Assembly: GCF_001969265.1 (NCBI RefSeq)
Contig: NZ_CP019304.1
Coordinates: forward strand, 2,666,001-2,730,000
Length of the DNA: 64,000 nucleotides
DNA from: Arthrobacter sp. QXT-31
GTDB lineage: Bacteria > Actinomycetota > Actinomycetes > Actinomycetales > Micrococcaceae
Direction: 5' to 3'
Below the pieces are notes generated by a model. That model was not told where the DNA came from and did not search any database. It worked only from the letters and a program-made list of their open reading frames with translations. Numbering within the stretch: the stretch's first letter is position 1; each line of letters starts with the position of its first letter. Shown here one piece after another: positions 8,222 through 17,123 of this stretch. A program made the position numbers and the translations under genes.

Positions 8222-10570
8222 ATGCCCTCGCGAGCCGCCACGGATCCAGATTCCATCCACCCCGGCAGGAGCCGGATACCGGTCCTGGGCCGCCTGACAG
8301 CGGGCCTCCGGTGGGACCTGCCGGCCTCCCTCGTGGTGTTCCTCGTGGCCGTTCCGCTGTCACTCGGCATCGCGGCTGCGTCGGGCGCGCCGGTCATGGC
8401 CGGGCTGATCGCGGCCGCGGTCGGCGGCATCGTGGCAGGCAGCCTGGGCGGTGCACCGCTGCAGGTCAGCGGGCCGGCCGCCGGACTGACGGTCATCGTC
8501 GCCGGCCTCATTGAGCAGTTCGGCTGGCCCGTCACCTGCGCCATCACCGTGGCTGCCGGTGTCCTCCAGGTACTGCTTGGAATGGCCAAGGTGGGGCGGG
8601 TTGCCCTCGCCATCGCTCCGGTGGTGGTGCATGCGATGCTTGCCGGGATCGGCATCATCATCGTCCTGCAGCAGCTGCACGTCATGCTCGGCGCCGAAGC
8701 AGGCGAGGCCGCACTGCACAACATCCTGGCGCTGCCGGACACGCTCGCCGTCCTGGATCCGCAGGCCGCGTTCCTCGGGGCGGTGGTGATCGCCCTGCTC
8801 GTCGGGTGGAAGTACATGCCCGCCGCCGTCCGCCGGGTTCCCGGGCCGCTGGTCGCCGTGGTTGCCGCGACACTGCTGTCGCTGCCGTTCAATTCCGACG
8901 TCGACCGGATCACCTTTGATGGTTCGCTGCTGGACGCACTCTCCCTTCCGCACCTGCCGCAGGGGGAGTGGACCGCCATCGCGGTGGGCGTGGTCACCAT
9001 CGCCCTGGTGGCGAGCGTGGAGTCGCTGCTGTCCGCGGTCGCCGTGGACAAGATGCACCACGGGGACCGGACGGACTTCAACCGTGAGCTTTTCGGCCAG
9101 GGCGCCGCCAACGTGACCTCAGGCATGCTGGGCGGCCTTCCCGTCACCGGCGTGATCGTGCGCAGTGCCACCAACGTCGAGGCCGGAGCCCGGACCCGCA
9201 AGTCCGCCATCCTCCACGGCATCTGGGTCCTCGTCTTTTCCCTGCTGCTGGCGGGAGTCATCCAGCTGGTGCCCGACGCCGTGCTTGCCGGGCTGCTTAT
9301 CATGATCGGCATCCGGCTCGTGAAGGTTGCCGACTTCCAGACGGCACGGGTCACGGGTGACCTGGCCGTCTACGCCGCCACGCTGCTCACGGTGGTGTTC
9401 GTGAACCTTCTGGCCGGGGTGCTGATCGGGCTGGCGTTGGCCGTGCTGCTGGTCCTGTGGCGCGTGGTCCGCGCCAGCATCCACGCGGAGCCCCTCGGCG
9501 GAGCAGCCGAAGGCCGCTGGCGGGTGGTCATCGACGGTTCCTGCACGTTCCTTTCGCTTCCGCGCCTGAGCAGGGTGCTGGCTGCGGTGCCGCCGGCCGC
9601 CCATGTCACGGTGGAGCCCGACGTCGACTACCTCGACCACCCCGTCCACGACACCCTGGAGGCGTGGCGCGTGCGGCACGTGAACAACGGAGGCAGCGTC
9701 GACATCGAGGAAACCGGCACTGCCACGCTCCACGCGGCCTTGGCGGGAACTCCTGCGCGTGGCTCGTCGCGGTCGGCGCTGCGCGGCGGGTTCGCGCCGT
9801 GGCGGAGCTGGCAGCGGGATGGCTTGCCGCTCGGTACAGAGGCAGCCGGGGCGGACGTAGCGGAGGGCGTCCCGGCGCCCGTGCGGTCGGTGCTCAGCGG
9901 CGTGGACAGCTACCACCGCCGGCATGCCCACCTGCTCCGCCCGCACGTCCAGGAGCTGTCCACGTTCCAGGACCCGGACACCCTTTTCCTCACCTGCGCA
10001 GACTCCCGTCTGGTGCCCAACCTGATCACCAGCAGCGGCCCCGGGGATCTCTTCACGGTCCGGAACGTGGGCAACGTGGTGGGAAGTGACCGGCTTGAAC
10101 CGTCGGTGGAAGCATCCCTGAAATTCGCCGTCAATGAGCTCTCGGTCAAAAACGTGGTTATCTGCGGCCATTCCGGCTGCGGCGCCATGACGGCCCTGCT
10201 CGCCGGACCCGCCCCAGACCAGAAACCGGGGGACCGCAGCCCGGAAGGGCAGGAGGAACGTTGCCCCGTGGAGTCCTGGCTGGACCACGGCCGGCCAAGC
10301 CTGCAGTCGTTCCTCACAGGCCACCCCGTCCAGGTGGCAGCGGAGCAGGCCGGATTCGGCGCGGTGGACCAGCTGGCCATGGTCAACGTGGCTGTGCAGC
10401 TGGAACGGCTGCAGCAGCACGGCACTCTGCAGGACGCCGTCCGGAGGGGTGACCTCCACGTGACGGGCCTGTTTTATGACATCGCCACGGCAAGGGTCCT
10501 GCAGGTCACGCCCACCGGCATCAGCCACCTTGATCCTTTGCCGCACGCCGGGGAGCTGGCGCCCGCCTGA
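8222..10570 (+). CDS. SulP-family anion transporter fused to a beta-carbonic anhydrase
   Basis: The protein has 782 aa. Residues 20-430 form a SulP membrane domain of about 10-12 helices, with LSLGIAAASGAPVMAGLIAA near the start and VESLLSAVAVDKM in the conserved Sulfate_transp region. A short STAS-like stretch follows (about 435-510). Residues 555-782 form a beta-carbonic anhydrase whose zinc ligands are Cys592 (TCADSR), His650 and Cys653 (GHSGCG). Such fusions are thought to import bicarbonate and couple it to CO2/HCO3- exchange at the inner face of the membrane. The start is ATG at 8222 with AAGGA at 8212-8216; a GTG 36 nt earlier has no such site. The gene is monocistronic with a strong terminator. 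Confidence 0.92.
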   Translation: MPSRAATDPDSIHPGRSRIPVLGRLTAGLRWDLPASLVVFLVAVPLSLGIAAASGAPVMAGLIAAAVGGIVAGSLGGAPLQVSGPAAGLTVIVAGLIEQFGWPVTCAITVAAGVLQVLLGMAKVGRVALAIAPVVVHAMLAGIGIIIVLQQLHVMLGAEAGEAALHNILALPDTLAVLDPQAAFLGAVVIALLVGWKYMPAAVRRVPGPLVAVVAATLLSLPFNSDVDRITFDGSLLDALSLPHLPQGEWTAIAVGVVTIALVASVESLLSAVAVDKMHHGDRTDFNRELFGQGAANVTSGMLGGLPVTGVIVRSATNVEAGARTRKSAILHGIWVLVFSLLLAGVIQLVPDAVLAGLLIMIGIRLVKVADFQTARVTGDLAVYAATLLTVVFVNLLAGVLIGLALAVLLVLWRVVRASIHAEPLGGAAEGRWRVVIDGSCTFLSLPRLSRVLAAVPPAAHVTVEPDVDYLDHPVHDTLEAWRVRHVNNGGSVDIEETGTATLHAALAGTPARGSSRSALRGGFAPWRSWQRDGLPLGTEAAGADVAEGVPAPVRSVLSGVDSYHRRHAHLLRPHVQELSTFQDPDTLFLTCADSRLVPNLITSSGPGDLFTVRNVGNVVGSDRLEPSVEASLKFAVNELSVKNVVICGHSGCGAMTALLAGPAPDQKPGDRSPEGQEERCPVESWLDHGRPSLQSFLTGHPVQVAAEQAGFGAVDQLAMVNVAVQLERLQQHGTLQDAVRRGDLHVTGLFYDIATARVLQVTPTGISHLDPLPHAGELAPA

Positions 10571-10593
10571 CCGCTGGTTCCTGCCGGGAAACC

Positions 10594-10640
10594 ACCGGCG
10601 GCATTGGCAGTGCATACACTGCCAATGCCGCCGGTTTTTT
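10594..10640 (+). terminator. Rho-independent terminator of the SulP-carbonic anhydrase gene
   Basis: An 18-bp perfect stem (10594-10611 with 10618-10635) encloses the 6-nt loop GCATAC and runs into TTTTTT at 10635-10640. It lies between convergent genes. Confidence 0.93.
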
Positions 10641-10663
10641 CAACTTGTGGGTGCCGGAATCCT

Positions 10664-12043
10664 CTAGCGGACGCCGGCCTTGTCAGCTGCGTCCTCCGCG
10701 GCAACGGAATCCATCCGCTCCGCCGCTTCGAGGCGGCCCCGTACCCGCTTCACCGTTTCCGGTGCCAGGATGGCCGAGACAACGGTGATCACGCCGATGA
10801 CGCTGAAGTACAGGATTACCCAGCCGGGTTCGCCGTTGCCTGCGTTGAGCAGGGCCACGGCCACCAGCGGGGCGATGCCGCCGGCCAGGACCGAGCCGAA
10901 CTGGTAGCCCATGGAAGCGCCGCTGTAGCGCAGCTTGGTGGAGAAGAGCTCAGCGAAGAAGGCTGCCTGCGGGCCGTACATCGAGTTGTGGAAGACCGCG
11001 AGGCCGATGATGATGGCCAGGGTTGCCAGCAGGGCGCTTCCGGTGTCCGTCATGACGAAGTACAGCGGGAAGAACAGCAGCCCGCCGATCGAGCCGAACA
11101 GGTACAGCGGCTTCCGGCCGATCCGGTCGGACAGGGCGGCCCAGAGCGGCACGGCGATCACGCCGATGGCGGAAGCGATCAGAACCGACATGGAGCCCTG
11201 GTTGGCACGTTCCGGGCCGAAGGTCCGCATGATGTAGACGACGGAGAAGGTGGTGTACAGGTAGAAGGCGGAGTTTTCGGCCAGGCGCATGCCGACCACC
11301 AGCCAAACGCCCTTGGTCTCCTTCTTCAGCGCCTCGCCCAGCGGGTTGTGGGCGGTCTGCTTCTTCGCAATCAGGTCCTTGAAATCCTCGGAGTCCTCGA
11401 GCTTCGCCCGCACCACCAGGCCCACAACGATCAGAAGCACGCTCAGCAGGAACGGAATACGCCAGGCCCAGGCGTCGAAGACGTCAGCCGGAACGCTGCC
11501 CTTGACGGCGAGGACTGAAGCGTTGGCGAGCAGCATGCCCGCCGGGACGCCCATCTGGGTGAAGCTGCCGAAGAATCCGCGGCGGCCTTCCGGAGCGTGT
11601 TCAGTGGAGATGATTGCTGCGCCTGCCCATTCGGCACCGGCGCCGAAGCCCTGCATCAGACGCAGGACGGTCAGCAGGATGGGGGCCCAGACACCGATCT
11701 GTGCGTAGGCGGGGAGCAGGCCCATGGCCAGGGTCGCGAAGCCCATCAGCAGCAGCGAGAGCACCAGCATCGGCTTGCGGCCGATCTTGTCCCCGTAATG
11801 TCCGGCGAACATGCCGCCGAAAGGCCGTGCCACGAACCCGACCGCGTAGGTGAGGAACGCGAGCAGAAGCCCGGTGGCGGGGTCCTGTTCGGGGAAGTAA
11901 AGCCGGCTGAAGACGCCGGTGGCTGCCAGGAGGCCGAAGATGTAGTAGTCGTACCACTCGATGGTGGTGCCGGCGAAGCTGGCAATTGACACGCGCCAAG
12001 GCACACGGTTTGCGTTGCCTGTCTTGGATGCAGAGAGCGTCAT
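10664..12043 (-). CDS. MHS-family MFS transporter (organic acid:H+ symporter type)
   Basis: The protein has 459 aa and 12 predicted membrane segments. GTTIEWYDYYIFG in helix 1, GDKIGRKPMLVLSLLLMG in loop 2-3 and LRLMQGFGAGAEWAGA in helix 4 are hallmarks of the metabolite:H+ symporter family (ShiA, ProP, KgtP). It is the last gene after an aldehyde dehydrogenase and an iron-type alcohol dehydrogenase on the same strand, 51 nt from the former. It therefore probably imports the alcohol or hydroxy-acid substrate of those enzymes. Only a weak GAAAGAT-like site precedes the ATG, so translation may depend partly on the upstream gene. Confidence 0.88.
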   Translation of the reverse strand: MTLSASKTGNANRVPWRVSIASFAGTTIEWYDYYIFGLLAATGVFSRLYFPEQDPATGLLLAFLTYAVGFVARPFGGMFAGHYGDKIGRKPMLVLSLLLMGFATLAMGLLPAYAQIGVWAPILLTVLRLMQGFGAGAEWAGAAIISTEHAPEGRRGFFGSFTQMGVPAGMLLANASVLAVKGSVPADVFDAWAWRIPFLLSVLLIVVGLVVRAKLEDSEDFKDLIAKKQTAHNPLGEALKKETKGVWLVVGMRLAENSAFYLYTTFSVVYIMRTFGPERANQGSMSVLIASAIGVIAVPLWAALSDRIGRKPLYLFGSIGGLLFFPLYFVMTDTGSALLATLAIIIGLAVFHNSMYGPQAAFFAELFSTKLRYSGASMGYQFGSVLAGGIAPLVAVALLNAGNGEPGWVILYFSVIGVITVVSAILAPETVKRVRGRLEAAERMDSVAAEDAADKAGVR

Positions 12044-12094
12044 GGATCTATCTTTCGAAGGTAAAGGGGAATGGAGGGGCCGCGGGTGACCGGG

Positions 12095-13570
12095 TCACCA
12101 GTCGACGGCGATGTACTTGGTTTCGGTGAAGTCCAGCAGGCCCTGGTGGGCTCCTTCGCGTCCCAGGCCGCTTTGCTTGACTCCGCCGAAGGGCGCAGCC
12201 GGGTCCGAAACGAGTCCCCGGTTCAGGGCCACCATGCCGCTTTCGATGCGCTCGGACACCCGCAGCCCCCGGCGCAGGTCTTCGGTGAACACGTAGGCAG
12301 CCAGGCCGTATTCGGAGTCATTGGCGGCCGCGATGACTTCGTCTTCGGTATCAAAGCCGATGACCGACGCCACAGGTCCGAAAATTTCCTCGCTCACCAT
12401 GCGTGCATGCAGCGGCACATTCGTCACCACAGTGGGCGGGTAGTAGTAGCCGTTCCCTTCGGGCAACTGCCCGCCGGTGAGGAGGCGCGCACCCTGGTCG
12501 AGAGCATCGCGCACCAGGGCGTCAACCTTCAGGACACTGGCCTCGTCCACCAGGGGCCCCACCTCGGTGGAGGGGTCTGTGCCCGGTCCGACTGCCAGGG
12601 CTGCCATGCGGCTCGCGAGGCGGCTCGCGAACTCCGCCTGGATTCCGCGCTGGACGTAGATCCTGTTGGCTGCCGTGCAGGCCTGGCCGCCGTTGCGCAT
12701 CTTGGCGATCATGACGCCGTCGATCGCCTTGTCCAGGTCAGCGTCCTCGAACACCAGGAAAGGTGCGTTGCCGCCCAGTTCCATGGAGCATTTGAGCACG
12801 TTGTCGGCCGCCTGGCGCAGCAGGTGCCGTCCGACGCCGGTGGAACCGGTGAACGAGAGCTTTCGGACGCGGGGGTCTGCCAGGATCGGTGTCATGACGT
12901 CGCCCGTCCTGGCGGTGGTGATCACGTTGACGACGCCGGCCGGGACCCCGGCGTCGACCATCAGTTGGGCGATGGCCAGCGAGGTCAGGGGCGTCAGGGT
13001 GGCCGGCTTGAGCACGGCAGTGCAGCCGGCGGCAAGCGCCGGTGCCAGCTTGCGGGTAGCCATGGCGGCGGGGAAGTTCCACGGAGTGATCAGCACGCAC
13101 ACGCCGATCGGCTGGTGCTGCACCAGGATGCGGTTCGCCCCGGACGGCGAGATGGAAACATCTCCGATGATCCGGACTGCCTCCTCGGCGTACCAGCGGA
13201 AGAACTCGGCGGCGTATGCCACCTCCCCGCGGGCGTCAGGCAGCGCCTTGCCGTTTTCCAGGGAGATGAGGTGCGCCAGCTGCTCGCTGCGCTCGGTCAT
13301 CAGCTCGAAGCAGCGGCTGAGGATTTCGGCGCGGCGCCGGGGCGGTGTGGCAGCCCAATCCGGGAAGGCGGCTGCGGCAGCATCGACGGCGGCCAGGCCG
13401 TCCTCGACGTCGGCATCCGCGATGGCGGTGATGACGGTCCCGTCGGAAGGATTGGCGACGTCGACGGTGCGGCTGCCGGCGGCGTTACGCCAGCTGCCGT
13501 CGATGAGCAGCTGGCGGGGGACCGCCAGCTCGTCGATGTCGAGGGGTTCGTGGGCGGAGAGAAGTGTCAT
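12095..13570 (-). CDS. NAD(P)-dependent aldehyde dehydrogenase, succinate-semialdehyde dehydrogenase-like
   Basis: The protein has 491 aa, full length for the family. ITPWNFPAAM (161-170), the cofactor-site FTGSTGVG (240-247), the general base Glu264 in MELGGN and the nucleophile Cys298 in NGGQACTAANR are all present. The ACTAANR context is typical of GabD-type succinate-semialdehyde dehydrogenases (class ALDH5). It lies 50 nt downstream of an iron-type alcohol dehydrogenase, so the pair could take a hydroxy acid such as 4-hydroxybutyrate through a semialdehyde to a dicarboxylate. That substrate is inferred; glycolaldehyde or lactaldehyde remain possible. Confidence 0.88.
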   Translation of the reverse strand: MTLLSAHEPLDIDELAVPRQLLIDGSWRNAAGSRTVDVANPSDGTVITAIADADVEDGLAAVDAAAAAFPDWAATPPRRRAEILSRCFELMTERSEQLAHLISLENGKALPDARGEVAYAAEFFRWYAEEAVRIIGDVSISPSGANRILVQHQPIGVCVLITPWNFPAAMATRKLAPALAAGCTAVLKPATLTPLTSLAIAQLMVDAGVPAGVVNVITTARTGDVMTPILADPRVRKLSFTGSTGVGRHLLRQAADNVLKCSMELGGNAPFLVFEDADLDKAIDGVMIAKMRNGGQACTAANRIYVQRGIQAEFASRLASRMAALAVGPGTDPSTEVGPLVDEASVLKVDALVRDALDQGARLLTGGQLPEGNGYYYPPTVVTNVPLHARMVSEEIFGPVASVIGFDTEDEVIAAANDSEYGLAAYVFTEDLRRGLRVSERIESGMVALNRGLVSDPAAPFGGVKQSGLGREGAHQGLLDFTETKYIAVDW

Positions 13571-13620
13571 GGGGATCCTCAGGTATTGATCAGGCAGTGG
13601 CAGTGTTTCTGCGAAGAGTT

Positions 13621-14871
13621 TCAGGCGATGGTGCGGTCGCCGGCGTACGCGGCCTGCACGATGGCGGTAACGGACTCGAGGTCGAGCGGCACCGGGTTGT
13701 TGTCAATGAGCCGCTTGGAGTTCAGCGACAGCCTGGCAATCTGGCCAAGGTCGCCCTCCTGTACCCCGAGGTCCTGAAGCGTGGCAGGCAGTTCGATGGT
13801 GGCGATGATTTCGTCGATGGCCTCAACGCCGGCGATGGCCGCGCTTCGGGTGTCCATGCCCTTGATGTCGCGTCCAAGCGCATCGGCAACCTGTGCCAGC
13901 TGCGGTTCGATCGCGCGGAAGTTGTGGCGCACGACATAAGGGAGCAGCAGGCCGACGCCCACGCCGTGCGGCGTGTGGGTCAGCGCCCCGACGGGGTACT
14001 GGATCGCGTGTGCCGCTGCCGTTCCGGCGTTGCTGAGCACTATGCCGCCGTAGAGTGCGGCCAGCATCATGTCTGCACGGGCATCGGTGTTGTCCGGGTC
14101 CTTGTACGCGGTGGCCAGGCTCCGGCCCAGGAGCCGGATCCCGTCCAGCGCGAGGGAGTCTGTCAGGACATTCTTGCCTACGAACACGCGCTCGTTCGCG
14201 AGCGTGCGGGTTGGTTCCCGGGTTACCGCGGTAAACGACTCGACCAGGTGGACGAAGGTGTCGGCGCCGGTGGCCGCGGTCAGTGACGGCGGGCAGGTGT
14301 AGGTCAGTTCAGGGTCGCAGACCGCGGCGAAGGGGATGATGTGGGGGCTGGAGATGCCCATCTTCATGCCGAGGGCGGGGTCGGAAACCACGGCGATCGC
14401 CGTCGCTTCCGAGCCGGTGCCGGCCGTGGTGGGCAGGGCGATGACGGGCTTGACGGGGCCGGGAACGGCGAACTCGCCGTAGTAGTCGCTGGGCTGGCCG
14501 CCATGGGTCAGCAGCACCGAGACCACTTTGGCCATGTCCATGCAGCTGCCGCCGCCGAAGCCGATGACGACGTCGACCTTGTGTCCCTTGAGCTCGTCGA
14601 CGCAGGCCATGATGCCGGGCGTGGGCAGTTCGGCCTCGGTTTCTCCATAGACGCGGACGGACAGCCGCCGGCTTTCAAGACTTGTGACCAGGGCCCGCAG
14701 TTCGTCGGAGGCGGCCAGGCGGGGGTCAGTGCAGATGAGGACGGTGTCGCCGAGATCGGCTGCGATATCGGCGATAGCAAATCGCTGCTGGGCACCGACG
14801 ACGATGTTCCGCGGCAAGCGCAGGACGCCGAAGGTTGCGGGACGGATGCCCGCTGCATGCGCACACGACAT
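13621..14871 (-). CDS. Iron-containing (group III) alcohol dehydrogenase, 4-hydroxybutyrate-dehydrogenase-like
   Basis: The protein has 416 aa. GFGGGSCMDMAK (about 105-116) is the NAD-binding loop, LPTTAGTGSEAT (about 148-159) is the family signature, and the metal site is supplied by Asp in the ATGADTFVH segment and His residues in AIQYPVGALTHTPHGVGVG (about 265-283). It is co-transcribed with the aldehyde dehydrogenase and the MHS permease. A PucR-type regulator on the same strand lies 154 nt upstream. The ADH-ALDH pair suggests oxidation of an omega-hydroxy acid or diol; 4-hydroxybutyrate is the favoured guess. The sequence alone cannot settle the substrate. Confidence 0.88.
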   Translation of the reverse strand: MSCAHAAGIRPATFGVLRLPRNIVVGAQQRFAIADIAADLGDTVLICTDPRLAASDELRALVTSLESRRLSVRVYGETEAELPTPGIMACVDELKGHKVDVVIGFGGGSCMDMAKVVSVLLTHGGQPSDYYGEFAVPGPVKPVIALPTTAGTGSEATAIAVVSDPALGMKMGISSPHIIPFAAVCDPELTYTCPPSLTAATGADTFVHLVESFTAVTREPTRTLANERVFVGKNVLTDSLALDGIRLLGRSLATAYKDPDNTDARADMMLAALYGGIVLSNAGTAAAHAIQYPVGALTHTPHGVGVGLLLPYVVRHNFRAIEPQLAQVADALGRDIKGMDTRSAAIAGVEAIDEIIATIELPATLQDLGVQEGDLGQIARLSLNSKRLIDNNPVPLDLESVTAIVQAAYAGDRTIA

Positions 14872-14947
14872 TGTGAATGACTCCTAGGAAATGGGGATCT
14901 TGGCTACCGGAAAGGTGCCGCAGATCTCATGGTTCCAGAGCCGTGTG

Positions 14948-15000
14948 GTGTTCCCTATGGAAGTTCCTGCCATATTTGGGGGCTGAACATGTGGGAACAC
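14948..15000 (-). promoter_or_regulatory. Inverted repeat upstream of the alcohol dehydrogenase operon
   Basis: GTGTTCCC (14948-14955) and GGGAACAC (14993-15000) are exact inverted repeats with a 37-bp spacing. Flanking TGTG and CACA bases extend the symmetry imperfectly. They lie in the 154-nt gap between the PucR-type regulator gene and the alcohol dehydrogenase gene, a fitting place for its operator. Confidence 0.35.
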
Positions 15001-15025
15001 ACCACACCCCTGCGGGCGGTGGAGG

Positions 15026-16993
15026 TCAGGACCCGTTGCTGTTGAGGCCGGCGGATTTCAGCCGCCACAGCCGGAGGGCCACGTGCACGTCCAGCGATCG
15101 TCCGCCCCGGCGCCAGCCAGTGCCAAGGACGGTGTCGATGCGCTCCAGCCGCTGACGGAGCGTGTTGGGATGGATGTGGAGTGCCTCGGCCGCAGCCGTA
15201 GCGGACGCGTCGTTCTCCAGAAACGTCCATGCCGTCAGGACCAGCTGGGTTCCGCGGCGGCTGTCGTAGTCCAGCAGGGGTCCGAGCTGGGCAGTCAGCA
15301 GTTGGGTAGCAAAGGGGCTGTCCATGGCGCCCAGCAGCATCCCGGCGGTGCCGAGGGCAGCCCGGTCGGCGGCCTCGCCGTCGCGGGACAGTGCCCGCAG
15401 CGCGCGCAGCACGGCGTCGGCTTCGGCATGCGCGCCCGGCAGCCGGGAGAACCCGGCCACCGCCTCTGATGACCCAACGCTTGCCTCGATGCGATGCTGC
15501 CTCAGGGTATCGACGAGCGATTGCCCGTTGTCCTCGCCACGGTCCCGACGGTGACTACCGCCACGGCGCACAGGCGGTTCAATGACGCACAGATGCGATT
15601 CGTGGAGGGCAGTGATACCAGGCCTGTCCTGGGCTTGCTGCTTCAACACGGCGAGTGCCCTTTGTCGCTGGTCCTCCCGGACATCCACCACACGGACCAC
15701 GAGCGGGATGTTGTCCGCCAGGCCGAATCTTCCGGCCCGCCGCTTCAATGCTTCCGTGTCCCCGGAGCGCGGATTAAGGAGTTCATCGATGAGCTCCAGC
15801 TGCAGCCGGTACTGCGCGTCCTGAAAGGTTCGTTCAAAGAGCAGCGCCGCGCTGAGGACCAGGGCGCTTCGCTCCAGCACGGCAAGCCGGTCCTGACTGA
15901 GATGCCCGGCTACGACCAATGACGCAAGGTGCTGGTCGCCTGCAACCGCGGACATCACTGTGTACTGGCGGCCTTTGACTGTGAAAGGCACGGGCAGTGA
16001 CCGCTTGGCAGAGAGCTCCGCCGCACTCAGCGCAGCTGGGTTTCCAAAATCCGGGTTTGTGCCCAGCCCTGCCACGGTTTCGCCCATGGGCGAAACCACG
16101 GACACTTCGCTCTCCATCGACTCGGCCAAAAGCAGCATGAGGTTGGGCAGGCTGTTGGCGGACGCCAGGGTTTCCATCAGCCTCTGGTCGAGGGAGGAAA
16201 GCTCTTCCAGCGCCTTCACATGGGCAAGGTTCTGCTGCTGCGCCTGGTCCAGCCGCGCCAGGGCGTTGGCCATTTCGGTGAAGTGACGCGCGTTCTCCAG
16301 CGCCACCGCGGCGTGGGTGCCAATGGATTCCATCAGGGTGATGTCGTCGCTGCTGAAGCTGTGCGCATACCGGTCCGCGACGAGCAGCGCGCCGATGACT
16401 TTGCCCTCGGCCCGCAAGGGGACGCCCATGATGGCCTTGACGCCCTCTGCCGCGACCGCCGCATCACTCGACTCGAGGTGGGATTTCGTCTGGTCGGTCA
16501 GGTAGTCCGCGGATTGTGAGGGGGCTTCACCGGTGGCCACGGCACCGAGGACTCCTTCGCCCAGGGGCATCCGGATGTTCCGGAAGAGGGCCGTGGCAGC
16601 ACCGTCCGTCACCCGAATGTACGACTCGCCGGAGCCGTAGTCGTTGAGGCTCAGATAGGCAATGTCGCTGCCGATGAGCGAGCGTGTTCTGCGGACGATG
16701 GCCTTCAGTACCGCCTCAACGTCCCGGATGCCGGTGAGGTCGGTGGCGGTGTCGTAGAGGACGCGGAGCAGGCCCTCCCGCCGGCTGGCCTCGCGGAGCC
16801 GGGCATTGAGGCTGCGGGCAGCTGCTGCCATCCCCTGATCGATGGCGTTCTCCGCCTGCATCGCTGCCAGCTGTGTTTCCAAGGCTTCGGCAGAGATGCC
16901 ATCCCCGAGAAGGGCGAGAAGCCGCCCCAGGGCCATCCCCTCCGGGGAAGGAACGACGCCGGCGCGGACGGGCTGACGGTCTTGGGCACCCAT
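15026..16993 (-). CDS. GAF-domain PucR/CdaR-type transcriptional regulator
   Basis: The protein has 655 aa. Residues 70-240 form a GAF domain (LYDTATDLTGIRDVEAVLKA through IMGVPLRAEGKVIGALLVAD). A central GGDEF-like PucR module follows at about 400-560. The C-terminus (about 585-645) is the HTH_30 domain, with AAEALHIHPNTLRQRLERID and the final DVHVALRLWRL. PucR proteins are usually activators that sense a catabolic substrate. Its position upstream of the ADH-ALDH-permease set, with an inverted repeat in the gap, suggests it controls that set. The ATG at 16993 has no strong ribosome site, and an internal Met at residue 20 is an alternative start. Confidence 0.88.
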   Translation of the reverse strand: MGAQDRQPVRAGVVPSPEGMALGRLLALLGDGISAEALETQLAAMQAENAIDQGMAAAARSLNARLREASRREGLLRVLYDTATDLTGIRDVEAVLKAIVRRTRSLIGSDIAYLSLNDYGSGESYIRVTDGAATALFRNIRMPLGEGVLGAVATGEAPSQSADYLTDQTKSHLESSDAAVAAEGVKAIMGVPLRAEGKVIGALLVADRYAHSFSSDDITLMESIGTHAAVALENARHFTEMANALARLDQAQQQNLAHVKALEELSSLDQRLMETLASANSLPNLMLLLAESMESEVSVVSPMGETVAGLGTNPDFGNPAALSAAELSAKRSLPVPFTVKGRQYTVMSAVAGDQHLASLVVAGHLSQDRLAVLERSALVLSAALLFERTFQDAQYRLQLELIDELLNPRSGDTEALKRRAGRFGLADNIPLVVRVVDVREDQRQRALAVLKQQAQDRPGITALHESHLCVIEPPVRRGGSHRRDRGEDNGQSLVDTLRQHRIEASVGSSEAVAGFSRLPGAHAEADAVLRALRALSRDGEAADRAALGTAGMLLGAMDSPFATQLLTAQLGPLLDYDSRRGTQLVLTAWTFLENDASATAAAEALHIHPNTLRQRLERIDTVLGTGWRRGGRSLDVHVALRLWRLKSAGLNSNGS

Positions 16994-17061
16994 AGGGCCA
17001 ATGCTAATGTCTGCCGCCGGCTGCGCTGCCGGGTTGCCGCGCCCTGCCCAGGTTTAGGGGA

Positions 17062-17105
17062 GAAAAAGCAGTGTTCCCGGCAAAAGCCTGCCCGGGAACA
17101 CTGCT
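17062..17105 (-). terminator. Rho-independent terminator of the SAF-FadR-MHS operon
   Basis: On the minus strand a 14-bp perfect stem (17092-17105 with 17067-17080) with an 11-nt loop is followed by TTTTTCT (17061-17067). It lies 18 nt beyond the stop of the MHS transporter gene. Confidence 0.9.
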
Positions 17106-17123
17106 CAAATCGGTGGAGTAGGT

